NCBI GenBank assembly: GCA_050485785.1
Contig: JBJHCA010000074.1
Coordinates: 1 to 16,221, forward strand
DNA: 16,221 nucleotides
Direction of reading: 5' to 3'
From: JBJHCA01 sp050485785
Lineage (GTDB): Bacteria; Bacteroidota; Bacteroidia; Chitinophagales; Saprospiraceae
Below the pieces are notes generated by a model. That model did not search any database, was not told the DNA's origin, and worked only from the letters and a program-made list of their open reading frames with translations. Shown one piece after another: positions 1 to 6,708 of the stretch (positions within the stretch are counted from its first letter, which is position 1; each line of letters begins with the position of its first letter). Both the position numbers and the translations under genes were made by a program.

Positions 1-1
1 C

Positions 2-103
2 TTGGTTGAGATGATTATCAGCCATGAATTTTTGTACATCCTTGGCCCAAAATCGGCTGTCATTATCATTGCGAACTTCGATAGTTAGTTCTTTGTTGAG
101 CAT
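2..103 (-). CDS. possible 3' part of an unrecognised gene running off the left edge
   Basis: The minus strand is open from position 223 to the window edge without a stop (74 codons; TGA lies at 224-226). The only ATG is at 101-103 and would begin MLNKELTIEVRNDND. The translation upstream of that ATG also reads like protein (FFWFYTKLCKN, then SWQQVIVNYLQ), so the true start may be a non-ATG codon, or the reading may be a chance open frame. I do not recognise the family. It would be divergent from the TonB gene at 246. The frame is too short and too close to the edge for a firm call. Confidence 0.22.
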   Translation of the reverse strand, partial: MLNKELTIEVRNDNDSRFWAKDVQKFMADNHLNQ

Positions 104-181
104 CTGATGTGGTTGCAAATAGTTGACAATAACTTGCTGCCATGAATTTTTACAGAGTTTTGTGTAAAACCAGAAAAACTG

Positions 182-204
182 ATTACATTTATCCCGAAAG
201 TAAT
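182..204. promoter_or_regulatory. imperfect dyad upstream of first TonB-domain gene (putative operator)
   Basis: ATTACATTT at 182-190 and GAAAGTAAT at 196-204 form an inverted repeat (7 of 9 positions) around a 5-nt centre. The dyad ends 41 nt before the ATG at 246. The duplicated gene downstream has the same dyad, there perfect, at the same distance from its start, which suggests a conserved control site. The binding protein is unknown. Confidence 0.4.
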
Positions 205-245
205 TGACATCTTCCCTTGTATTTCATCACCTAAACTGAATAAAC

Positions 246-767
246 ATGCAGTCTAATAACCTAAACCCACGCTCGCCCTTTAACATACTCGCTGCTATGA
301 TTGTCATATTGGCATTGGCTTTTCCGGCCATTGCCATAGCCAATCCCCAACCTTCCGGCTTTCTTTCGCCTGATTGTTCAATAGTATTGGCAATGCACGA
401 TACGGCTTACACCGATGTAGAGATTATGCCTATGTTCAGGGGATGTGAGGGCATAGAAGATCTGGATAAGCGAAAAAATTGCTCGGATACGAAGATGCTG
501 GAGTTTATCCATCAGAACATCACATATCCGGAAGCTGCCAGAAAAGCGGATACTGAAGGTACAGTAGTGGTCCGGTTTATCGTTGAACGCGATGGCTCAG
601 TAACCAATATCGAGGTGGTTCGCAAAGTTTCTGAACCTATTGATGAAGAATCATTGAGAGTAGTTCAATTAATGCAGGAAGAGATCATGTGGTCACCGGG
701 TTTGCATGGGGGGATACCTGTGAGGGTAATTTACAATTTACCGGTCCGTTTCAGACTCACAGAGTAA
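246..767 (+). CDS. small exported TonB C-terminal-domain protein
   Basis: The 173-aa product starts with a hydrophobic segment (about residues 13-33, FNILAAMIVILALAFPAIA), a signal peptide or inner-membrane anchor. A TonB C-terminal domain follows from about residue 58 to the end. The domain has the layout usual in Bacteroidota: MPMFRGCEG (C67), a second cysteine at C79, YPEAARKADTEG, VVVRFIVERDGSVTNIEVV and a closing NLPVRFRL strand. Classical TonB couples inner-membrane ExbB/ExbD energy to outer-membrane receptors. This protein lacks the proline-rich periplasm-spanning linker, so it is either a short member of the family or a secreted TonB-C protein rather than a full energy transducer. It is the intact copy of a tandem duplication; the second copy lies at 1172-1690. 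The start is supported by the anchor immediately after it and by conservation of that start in the second copy. Confidence 0.85.
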   Translation: MQSNNLNPRSPFNILAAMIVILALAFPAIAIANPQPSGFLSPDCSIVLAMHDTAYTDVEIMPMFRGCEGIEDLDKRKNCSDTKMLEFIHQNITYPEAARKADTEGTVVVRFIVERDGSVTNIEVVRKVSEPIDEESLRVVQLMQEEIMWSPGLHGGIPVRVIYNLPVRFRLTE

Positions 768-932
768 GATACCGGCATATTGCCATTTTAATTAGAATGG
801 ATTTCAGCAAAGATGTTATCCAGTGTAAAGGAAGAACCGATACATTTCTTTGATGTGGTTTTAACTTTTAGCAAAAAGCCTTCCAACGGAAAGGTACCGG
901 CGTGGGGTATTGTTTGGGATATCTTTTTGTTG

Positions 933-993
933 CCTGCTGTGTACCGCATAGTCCAATACCAGCGGTATCACATTTTATGCGTTACACAGCAGG
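933..993 (+). repeat. long imperfect inverted repeat (18-bp stem) with nested hairpin
   Basis: CCTGCTGTGTACCGCATA (933-950) pairs with TATGCGTTACACAGCAGG (976-993) at 17 of 18 positions. The 25-nt loop contains a second inverted repeat, ATACC (956-960) and GGTAT (964-968). No T-run follows on either strand, so it is not a typical intrinsic terminator. It could be a structured RNA, a REP-like repeat or a miniature mobile-element remnant. Confidence 0.6.
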
Positions 994-1059
994 AAAAGTC
1001 ACTCCTTAGCTTGGTTGGCAGTAGTAAATGGAGGAGTACTATGGGCTGAAAGAATGTAT

Positions 1060-1087
1060 CACTGCCTTGCAATTTTGCAGGGTAGTG
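1060..1087 (+). repeat. 12-bp hairpin before the second TonB copy
   Basis: CACTGCCTTGCA (1060-1071), the loop ATTT, and TGCAGGGTAGTG (1076-1087) pair over all 12 positions as RNA, counting two G-U pairs. It lies 20 nt before the duplicated leader begins. No T-run follows on the plus strand. Confidence 0.5.
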
Positions 1088-1107
1088 GGTAAGATTGGCA
1101 AATAGGG

Positions 1108-1130
1108 ATTACATTTATCGCAAATGTAAT
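1108..1130. promoter_or_regulatory. perfect dyad upstream of second TonB-domain copy (putative operator)
   Basis: ATTACATTT (1108-1116) and AAATGTAAT (1122-1130) form a perfect 9-bp inverted repeat with a 5-nt centre, ending 41 nt before the ATG at 1172. It is the counterpart of the dyad at 182-204. Confidence 0.45.
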
Positions 1131-1171
1131 TAACGCTTTCCCTTCTATATCACCACCAAAACGGAACAATC

Positions 1172-1288
1172 ATGCTGACTGAGAACCTTAATCCGCGGTT
1201 GACCTATAACACACTCGCTACTTTGATCGCCATATTGGCATTGGCGGTTCCGGCCATTGCCATGACCCATCAAGGATTTTCCGGCTAA
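1172..1288 (+). pseudogene. detached signal-peptide part of the second TonB-domain copy
   Basis: The frame begins at the ATG matching that of the first copy and encodes 38 residues with the same hydrophobic core (LIAILALAVPAIA). It ends at TAA (1286-1288) where the first copy reads on. The frame then continues without shift to the ATG at 1316, 144 nt (48 codons) from 1172. A single nonsense codon therefore separates the export signal from the TonB domain. It could be a real inactivating mutation, a sequencing error, or a site of readthrough. Confidence 0.6.
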
Positions 1289-1315
1289 TCTGATACTGGC
1301 TCAAATGTAGACTTA

Positions 1316-1690
1316 ATGCACGATACGGTTTATACCGAAGTGGATCAAATGCCTATGTTTAATGGTTGTGAGCGTGTGAAGAAACCGGAAGACCGACAAG
1401 AATGTGCCCGACAAAGAATGTATGAGTTTATCTATCGTGCTGTAAGGTACCCTTTAGCAGCCAGAAAAGCAGGAGTTGAAGGTAATGTTATGATCAGGTT
1501 TATAGTGGAACGTGATGGCTTGGTTACTCATGTTGAACTTGTGGAATCAGTATTTGATGCACTTGACGAAGAAACGCTACGGGTGGTGTGGTTGATGAAA
1601 AATGACATCAAGTGGCACCCGGGCTTACTCAATGGAGGGCCGGTAAGGGTGAATTACTATTTGCCGGTCAGATACAGATTGGAGAGATAA
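1316..1690 (+). CDS. TonB C-terminal domain, second copy lacking its signal peptide
   Basis: This 124-aa frame begins at MHDTVYTEV, which aligns with internal residues from M50 of the first copy. It carries the complete TonB-C core: MPMFNGCE, the second cysteine (QECARQR), YPLAARKAGVEG, IRFIVERDG and YLPVRYRL. As written it has no export signal, because the signal-peptide codons lie upstream of an in-frame TAA at 1286-1288. A TonB-C domain works in the periplasm, so the product would be misplaced unless the stop is read through. The domain has no frameshift, and its differences from copy 1 leave the motifs intact, so decay is either recent or the stop is not real. It is best treated as the 3' part of a gene spanning 1172-1690. 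Confidence 0.6.
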   Translation: MHDTVYTEVDQMPMFNGCERVKKPEDRQECARQRMYEFIYRAVRYPLAARKAGVEGNVMIRFIVERDGLVTHVELVESVFDALDEETLRVVWLMKNDIKWHPGLLNGGPVRVNYYLPVRYRLER

Positions 1691-1780
1691 ACACAAGTTG
1701 GATTGAAGTTCAGGCAACGCTTGACTCCTCCTTTAGACAACAAATACCTACCCGGATTAAAAAAGTGCAAATCTGAAAGT

Positions 1781-2218
1781 TCAGGGTTCTACCTTATTTA
1801 CTAATGCTGTCAGTTTATTGTCCGGGGCACCGGCTACTTGAAGCTCTATGAATACTAGCCGGCAAACCACTGCAATTTCTGCTAGAAAGTATACCCAACC
1901 TGCCAGGGTAACCTGAGATGAATAGAACAAAAGCACACCCAGTGTTAATACGCAATAGAGAAGGTTGGCAATTCCGATGATTCGCAGGTAAAGTGCGTAG
2001 TCTTTTTTCACGAGGAAATAGCAAAATGAGGAATAAACGCAAAAACAAAGAGCTATCAAAAAAAGAAAGGAAATGATGACTACCAGCAAACCGAAGAATT
2101 CGTTGAAACGCCTTACCACTACCCACAGCAGCCCGGCAGTGAGCATAGCACCCAAGCTGTCTGTAAGCAATAATGCACGGGGATTCTTGATGAAATATAC
2201 AGTAATCCTTCCATTCAT
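1781..2218 (-). CDS. small four-helix integral membrane protein, function unknown
   Basis: The 145-aa product shows about four hydrophobic segments, near residues 16-36, 42-70, 78-99 and 104-124. They are separated by short charged turns (RRFNE, KKDYALYLR). The cysteine-rich second helix reads LCFCVYSSFCYFLV. No catalytic motif is visible and I do not recognise a family. Such short multi-spanning proteins are common in Bacteroidota genomes. The gene is convergent with the TonB copy across a 90-nt gap that shows no clear terminator. The next gene upstream on the same strand begins 123 nt away, so an operon is unlikely. Confidence 0.65.
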   Translation of the reverse strand: MNGRITVYFIKNPRALLLTDSLGAMLTAGLLWVVVRRFNEFFGLLVVIISFLFLIALCFCVYSSFCYFLVKKDYALYLRIIGIANLLYCVLTLGVLLFYSSQVTLAGWVYFLAEIAVVCRLVFIELQVAGAPDNKLTALVNKVEP

Positions 2219-2341
2219 ACCTAAAATCCCTATGCCGTCATGCTTTGCCCTGTAACTTTGGGGAACAACTCCACGAATGATGCTTTAAGTCGTACTTTCA
2301 TTAATCGTGAAGACCATTAGGGTCACAAGTTTACCGGAACG

Positions 2342-3013
2342 CTAACCTCTTCCGAAAAAATAACCAATAGACAATGAGTACACGTGATTGTTGATCCTGG
2401 ATCCCTCATCATTATCTGCCACTATATTCGCCAGGCCTATGGCATAGTTGAATCCAATTTGAAATGCACTCACATCAATGCCGGTTCCAACAACCAGGCC
2501 GTAATCCAATCGCCTAAAATCATCGTTTTCACCGGTTCCCCAGTTAATGTCAGGTTCAATGGTGTAAGACAATCCATTGACTGTTGTGCTGTATTCGGAT
2601 GTTCCGCTCAATCCGACACCTATATAAGGGCCTGCCTTGCCATAAATACCAAGATTTCCCAGATTTAAAGTGGCTTTAACAGTAAATGGGATATCGAGAT
2701 AATATAAATTCAGGTGGCCTTCATTGATAATATTCTGGCCGAGAATTGTATAATCTTCATACAATCGGAAACCTTTGGTTGACAGCAGCAGATCGGATTC
2801 AAGGGAAAAAACATTCGATAAAGGAAATTCAGCACTTACTCCGGCATGGAAACCGGGTTTAAACAGGTAATCATTTACATTGACACCGTTTTCGTCTGTT
2901 TCTGCGAAAGTGGAGGCATTAAACCCGGCCCTGAGGCCAAAATTCTGAGCAAACATTTCCGTGGACAGTGCAATGGCAACTATCACAAAAGCAATTTTGA
3001 CAAATGGATTCAT
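2342..3013 (-). CDS. outer-membrane beta-barrel (porin-family / PorT-like) protein
   Basis: The 223-aa product has an N-terminal signal peptide (KIAFVIVAIALSTEMFAQ, cleavage likely after residue 23). The mature part begins NFGLRAGFNAS, the typical first strand of Bacteroidota outer-membrane beta-barrel proteins (PF13568-like). Alternating amphipathic strands follow: FHAGVSAEFPL, SLESDLLLSTKGF, LDIPFTVKATL, YGKAGPYIGVGLSG, FQIGFNYAIGL and the last strand VYSLSIGYFFGRG. The size and the glycine and aromatic pattern fit an eight-stranded barrel. It probably sits in the outer membrane; the ligand is unknown. It has a 257-nt upstream region with several inverted repeats, so it is likely transcribed by itself. 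The family assignment is firm, the function is not. Confidence 0.85.
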   Translation of the reverse strand: MNPFVKIAFVIVAIALSTEMFAQNFGLRAGFNASTFAETDENGVNVNDYLFKPGFHAGVSAEFPLSNVFSLESDLLLSTKGFRLYEDYTILGQNIINEGHLNLYYLDIPFTVKATLNLGNLGIYGKAGPYIGVGLSGTSEYSTTVNGLSYTIEPDINWGTGENDDFRRLDYGLVVGTGIDVSAFQIGFNYAIGLANIVADNDEGSRINNHVYSLSIGYFFGRG

Positions 3014-3100
3014 TTTGGTTCCTTTTAGGGTGAGTGAATAAAATTCAGTGATGAATTCCGAAATGCTTTTAGCATAAGCTGACGGTCTTCAATACCTAGC

Positions 3101-3123
3101 CCCGGATCTCAAAGTAGTCCGGG
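3101..3123. repeat. inverted repeat upstream of the beta-barrel gene
   Basis: CCCGGA (3101-3106) and TCCGGG (3118-3123) can pair around an 11-nt loop, about 90 nt before the beta-barrel start. Nearby, AGCATAA (3126-3132) pairs with TTATGCT (3149-3155), and ATGCT (3063-3067) with AGCAT (3071-3075). Together they could fold the leader of the beta-barrel mRNA. Confidence 0.35.
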
Positions 3124-3202
3124 AAAGCATAAATCTTGAACGGAGGAGTTATGCTAAAATTACATGATATGATATAAATGTCCGGCAAATTATGATATAT
3201 AA

Positions 3203-3217
3203 GTTCATCAGATGAAC
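3203..3217. promoter_or_regulatory. perfect 15-bp dyad GTTCATC-A-GATGAAC
   Basis: Seven-base arms surround a single central base. On the minus strand it follows the DUF1801 stop by 53 nt and precedes the beta-barrel gene by about 190 nt. It could be a repressor site or a weak hairpin (GTTCAT, CTG, ATGAAC) downstream of the DUF1801 gene; the following sequence (TTATATATC) is AT-rich but not a T-run. A further pair, CTGTGA (3235-3240) with TCACAG (3258-3263), lies between it and the stop. Confidence 0.35.
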
Positions 3218-3270
3218 AACAAGCGATGTGTTTACTGTGAATTGGATATGGATTTCATCACAGCGGCCAT

Positions 3271-3708
3271 TTACTGAACCCTGCATGAACATTCATAATG
3301 ATTGCTGATGTACTCTACAGATTCTCTGCATAGCTCCTCCAAAACCGGTATATTAATGTCATCCAGCTTTTTCACATAAATGCAGGCTTTGCTCATCTTA
3401 AACTTTCCCAAACCGGATATCAGGGCTTTACTTTTTTCGGTATCAGAGTAAACGTAAAGCGAAAAGGCTGCTTTTCTGGGAGCAAATCCCAACACTGGTG
3501 CGTCGCCTTCGTGTCCGCTGGCATACTTATAGTGATAATTGCCGAATCCGATGATGGTTGGCCCCCACATTTTGGGTTCACAACCCGTCCACGCCTGCAT
3601 CAGCTCAATCAGCCGGAAACTGTCTGTTCTCTTCTGTTCATTATCAACATATGAATTGACAAAGTCAGTAACATCCTTCCCTGTATACGTTGTTTTGGTT
3701 TTTGCCAT
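3271..3708 (-). CDS. DUF1801 domain protein
   Basis: The 145-aa product matches the DUF1801 / YdhG-like family over its full length. An N-terminal helical part (KDVTDFVNSYVDNEQKRTDS) is followed by the core MWGPTIIGFGNYHYKYASG (residues 48-66), GFAPRKAAFSLYVY (74-87) and LGKFKMSKACIYVKKLDD (100-117). Family members are small cytoplasmic proteins; some have been linked to iron handling, but no reaction is established. The C-terminus carries two cysteines (HYECSCRVQ) that I cannot place in a known motif. It lies 85 nt downstream of the methyltransferase-like gene on the same strand, so co-transcription is possible. Family membership is confident, function unknown. Confidence 0.85.
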   Translation of the reverse strand: MAKTKTTYTGKDVTDFVNSYVDNEQKRTDSFRLIELMQAWTGCEPKMWGPTIIGFGNYHYKYASGHEGDAPVLGFAPRKAAFSLYVYSDTEKSKALISGLGKFKMSKACIYVKKLDDINIPVLEELCRESVEYISNHYECSCRVQ

Positions 3709-3793
3709 TGGATCGGTTTGTCATGAACGGAATGCTAAGTTAGTCAACATTAGCGGGAAATTTGAGGGAGTGAAGGGTCCGAAACATAAAAAA

Positions 3794-4579
3794 TCACTCA
3801 TCCTGCCGCTTCCTGTAGCCAAGCAGGTATGTTAGCGGCATAGGGCCAGGTGTTTGGCCGGTTTCCCAGTAAAACTGGTCAACATCGTCCAGCTCTGCTA
3901 TCATCTCATTCATTTCCTTTACAGAATAAATGCGGAGTATGGAAGCAATGCCATCCCACAAAACATACAATGGAATGAGGGGCAGTAAATAAATGAAGGG
4001 AAGGACTTTCCAGCGTACCGGCTTGATAAACAAAGTGAATATGAGCACATTGATGATGACAAAGAACATGCTGAATACGCTGACGGCATTTTTATTGAGG
4101 GGCTCGAAAATGGCAATAGGGGAGCCGGTATCCACAGCGTTTTGAAGGATTTGCCGCTCATGTGCTGGTCTGAAATGGTGAAATGCCGCAAACATAGTTC
4201 TGAATTGCCCATTCCATTCTTCAGGCATGTTCATGATATCCACGGGTTCTGAAACGAAGTCAAATACCTCCGGCATTTGGCGGCGCGTATCATTGAAAGC
4301 ATCAATATTGGGGTAAAAGTCGGTGAGGGTAATGCGCAGTGCCGGGAATTGTTGCCGGAGTGATTGTGCCAGTCTGATGAGGCCACCACCACCTCCTGAA
4401 GCACAGTCAACCCACCGGGCCTGGCCAGAGGCGTCCAGGCCCCGGATAATAATGGGTTCTGCGGCTTTGTACATATTGAAACGGACGGCGACAAAGCGAA
4501 GGTAATCGGTGCTGTAGTTTCGCCAGCTTTGAGGAAACCAACGGTAATCCTCCCATTCAGGAGCATGTATTCTTCTCAT
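3794..4579 (-). CDS. class I SAM methyltransferase-like protein with two membrane segments
   Basis: The 261-aa product has a Rossmann-type nucleotide-binding start, WVDCASGGGGGLIRLAQSL (residues 56-74), corresponding to methyltransferase motif I. It is followed by RITLTDFYPN (82-91, acidic motif II), FVSEPVDIMNMP (108-119) and FRTMFAAFHHF (126-136), then IAIFEPLNKN (155-164). Unusually, two hydrophobic segments follow, about 168-186 (VFSMFFVIINVLIFTLF) and 192-211. The C-terminal part (YSVKEMNEMIAEL, then FYWETGQ and MPLTYLLGYR) looks like the usual substrate-side end. It is probably a membrane-attached methyltransferase acting on an unknown, perhaps lipid, substrate. The glycine-rich loop is richer in glycine than usual. 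The methyltransferase fold is a confident inference; the reaction is not known. Confidence 0.7.
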   Translation of the reverse strand: MRRIHAPEWEDYRWFPQSWRNYSTDYLRFVAVRFNMYKAAEPIIIRGLDASGQARWVDCASGGGGGLIRLAQSLRQQFPALRITLTDFYPNIDAFNDTRRQMPEVFDFVSEPVDIMNMPEEWNGQFRTMFAAFHHFRPAHERQILQNAVDTGSPIAIFEPLNKNAVSVFSMFFVIINVLIFTLFIKPVRWKVLPFIYLLPLIPLYVLWDGIASILRIYSVKEMNEMIAELDDVDQFYWETGQTPGPMPLTYLLGYRKRQDE

Positions 4580-4680
4580 GGCTTTAATATTGGGAAGGGA
4601 AAATTAAGCAAAGTTCTTCAATAAATGCTGGAATCCTTTCCGGAGATTCAAGATTGCAGTGCTGCTTGCTTCTTCCCAAT

Positions 4681-5229
4681 TTACGCCCCGTTCCTTAGCT
4701 TGATTATTGGACCAAACCCAAACTCTATGGGATATTCAACAATGCCGTTGACATCTTTCAGGGCATCGGGGCTGAGCTCAAGAGCCATAAATACACCGGG
4801 TGGCAACGCGAAGGGTGGGTGTATGTTCCAGTGTTCGGTAGGGCGGAAGCCGAATCGTGGGTAGTATTCGGTATGACCCAATACGATTACGGAATGAAAT
4901 CCTGCTTTTTTAGCGGCATTAAGTCCTTCACGAATCAACATACTGCCTACACCTTGCTTTTGGTAAGCGGGATGAACTGCCATGGGTGCCAAAGCCAGAC
5001 TTATCACTTCTTGTCCGCCGGAGTTGATTATCCGTACCGGGCTAAACAAAATATGACCCACTATGTGGCTTTCGTGTACGGCCACCAGCGATAACTCCGG
5101 AATATATGCCGTACTTTCACGCAGACGGTCAATCAGATCGGCTTCATCCACGCCGTCAAATGCAAGGACATTTAGCTCGTAAACAGCCTTCCGGTCATAC
5201 TCATTATCCTGACGAATGCTAATGTTCAT
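4681..5229 (-). CDS. GNAT-family N-acetyltransferase (YhbS-like)
   Basis: The 182-aa product is a GNAT acyltransferase of the YhbS type. The substrate-side N-terminus is AVYELNVLAFDGVDEADLI. Motif A is LALAPMAVHPAYQKQGVGS, with the acetyl-CoA pyrophosphate loop QKQGVGS at residues 90-96. The motif B region is VIVLGHTEYYPRFGFRP (114-130), where YYPRFGF is characteristic of the family. It transfers an acetyl group from acetyl-CoA to an amine; the acceptor cannot be read from the sequence. The gene stands alone: 101 nt separate it from the methyltransferase-like gene, and a long gene-free stretch lies upstream with a possible -7 box at 5337-5344. Confidence 0.88.
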   Translation of the reverse strand: MNISIRQDNEYDRKAVYELNVLAFDGVDEADLIDRLRESTAYIPELSLVAVHESHIVGHILFSPVRIINSGGQEVISLALAPMAVHPAYQKQGVGSMLIREGLNAAKKAGFHSVIVLGHTEYYPRFGFRPTEHWNIHPPFALPPGVFMALELSPDALKDVNGIVEYPIEFGFGPIIKLRNGA

Positions 5230-5700
5230 AGCAAGGTTATTTTATGGTTCCACGGGTCAGGAGTTGTGGTTACTCCACGGCACTGTTTTCTTGATGTTAT
5301 TGTTAATCTCTATCCGGTACCGGTAAATAGCACCATCAAATATAGTTTTTTTATCCCGTATTGTATGCATCATGTGTTAAACAGGTGATTTTCCTTGCAT
5401 GAATTGCCTATTTGTGCAAATGTGCGAAGTTGATCAGTGGGTTTCCGGAGATGCATGTGCGGTGTGGCTCGTTTTAAATGACTTTATATATGTGAAACCC
5501 GGTTGATGTATGCCAACGGCACTTCGTTGCTTCGCCATAATTATTGCGTAATAAAGCAATTGGGGTGATAAAATCTATTTCGTGCAATGCCAAATGAAAG
5601 GCAAATACCAATCAATCCCTTCATGAGCTACTGCATCATCAGGGAGAAAATTACCGGACAGGAGTACAGGTTTCTTCCTTTTACCACAGATGCTGAATTC
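5230..5700. other. gene-free stretch upstream of the acetyltransferase gene
   Basis: No credible gene is seen; the open frame from 5587 is mostly antisense to the deoxyhypusine-synthase-like gene. Small dyads occur: CCGGTACCGG near 5315-5324, ATTTG-TG-CAAAT (5410-5421) and CAACG...CGTTG in CAACGGCACTTCGTTG near 5514-5529. It must hold the acetyltransferase promoter and the 3' flank of the deoxyhypusine-synthase-like gene. Confidence 0.4.
5337..5344 (-). promoter_or_regulatory. possible Bacteroidota -7 promoter box for the acetyltransferase gene
   Basis: Read on the minus strand the sequence is TATATTTG, matching TAnnTTTG. It lies about 108 nt upstream of the acetyltransferase ATG. I see no convincing TTG element at the expected -33 distance, so the call is weak. 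Confidence 0.25.
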
Positions 5701-6675
5701 TCACCAGCCCAATATCATGGCAAACATCAGCGGGGCCACTATGGTAGCATCCGATTCAATGATGAACTTCGGCGTATGCACGTCAAGTTTTCCCCAGGTG
5801 ATTTTTTCATTGGGAACTGCCCCGGAGTATGAACCATAGCTGGTAGTGGAATCCGAAATCTGACAGAAGTAACCCCAGGTTCGCACCTCTTCTTCCATAT
5901 CCTGATGCAGCATGGGCACCACGCAAATGGGGAAATCTCCGGCAATACCACCGCCAATCTGGTAAAAACCGGGAGCCCGGCCATCGGCTTCAGTATTGCG
6001 ATACCAATTGGCCAGCGCAATCATATACTCAATGCCGGATTTCATCACATCGGGCCGGGTATGTTTCATCATGCAGTGCGCAGCAAACATGTTGCCCAGG
6101 GTAGAATCCTCCCAGCCGGGCACAATAAGAGGAAGATTTTTTTCTGCAGCAGCCACCAGCCATGAGTCTTTAGGGTCTATTTCGTAATACTGTTCCAATT
6201 CTCCGCTAAGCAGCAGCCGATACAGATACTCGTGTGGAAAATAACGCGCAGCACTGTCTGCAGCCTGCCTCCACAATTTCAGTACCTGCTTTTCAATGCG
6301 ACGCATGGCTTCCATCTCCGGTATACAGGTGTCGGTAACGCGATTGTAATGCTGGCTCAGCAGCTCCACCTCATCGGCAGGGCTCAGGTCGCGGTACTGC
6401 GGAATTCGCTTGTAATGATGATGGGCTACCAGATTAAACACATCCTCCTCAAGGTTGGCTCCGGTACATGAAATAATGTGAACCTTATCCTGCCTGATCA
6501 TCTCGGCCAGCGAAAGACCCAGCTCGGCAGTACTCATGGCACCGGCCAGCGTTATCATCATTTTGCCACCGGCGCTCAGGTGGTCTTCATACGCATGTGC
6601 GGCATCTACCAGTGCAGCAGCGTTAAAATGACGATAATGGTGTTCAATAAAGTTGCGTACAGGTTGGTTTGACAT
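5701..6675 (-). CDS. deoxyhypusine synthase family protein
   Basis: The 324-aa product matches the deoxyhypusine synthase fold along its length. It has an NAD-binding Rossmann region (GGKMMITLAGAMSTAELG, residues 36-53; IISCTGANLEEDVFNLVAHH, 67-86), LPLIVPGWEDSTLGNMFA (181-198) and PGFYQIGGGIAGDF (235-248). The C-terminal ITWGKLDVHTPKFIIESDAT (292-311) corresponds to the eukaryotic segment around SWGK that carries the catalytic lysine; here it is K296. Eukaryotic and archaeal enzymes transfer the aminobutyl group of spermidine to eIF5A. Bacteria lack eIF5A, so the bacterial enzyme presumably acts on a small amine or another acceptor, for instance in polyamine (homospermidine-type) synthesis. 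The Nudix gene lies 33 nt upstream on the same strand, so the two are probably co-transcribed. Confidence 0.88.
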   Translation of the reverse strand: MSNQPVRNFIEHHYRHFNAAALVDAAHAYEDHLSAGGKMMITLAGAMSTAELGLSLAEMIRQDKVHIISCTGANLEEDVFNLVAHHHYKRIPQYRDLSPADEVELLSQHYNRVTDTCIPEMEAMRRIEKQVLKLWRQAADSAARYFPHEYLYRLLLSGELEQYYEIDPKDSWLVAAAEKNLPLIVPGWEDSTLGNMFAAHCMMKHTRPDVMKSGIEYMIALANWYRNTEADGRAPGFYQIGGGIAGDFPICVVPMLHQDMEEEVRTWGYFCQISDSTTSYGSYSGAVPNEKITWGKLDVHTPKFIIESDATIVAPLMFAMILGW

Positions 6676-6708
6676 TGTCTGTTTGTTTTTTTTATATCTT
6701 TTTGTGGA

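Larger units (their letters stand above)
768..1106. other. spacer between TonB duplicates, rich in inverted repeats
   Basis: No convincing gene is present. A 78-codon open frame at 813-1049 has no recognisable motif and runs through the hairpin sequences. The region contains the long stem at 933-993, a weaker pairing of ACTCCT (1001-1006) with AGGAGT (1032-1037), and the stem at 1060-1087. GGTATTG at 906-912 could alternatively pair with CAATACC at 954-960. Confidence 0.5.
181..1690 (+). repeat. tandem duplication of a TonB-domain gene plus its upstream region
   Basis: Sequence 181-767 recurs as a diverged copy at 1107-1690. Similarity begins at GATTACATTTATC, about 65 nt before each ATG (offset 926 in the leader and signal-peptide region, 923 from the MHDT codons onward, so one codon is missing in copy 2). 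The signal peptides (ILALAFPAIA and ILALAVPAIA) and the domain cores (RFIVERDG in both) are conserved. The spacer 768-1106 and the sequence after 1690 are not visibly duplicated. Confidence 0.75.

Noticed and set aside
933..993. Intrinsic terminator of the first TonB gene
   Set aside because: The stem lies 166 nt past the stop and has no following T-run on the plus strand.
813..1049. 78-codon plus-strand open frame between the TonB copies
   Set aside because: No motif, no family resemblance, and it runs through strong inverted repeats; likely a chance open frame.
5587..5832. Plus-strand open frame over the 3' end of the deoxyhypusine-synthase-like gene
   Set aside because: Mostly antisense to well-conserved codons; no recognisable protein.
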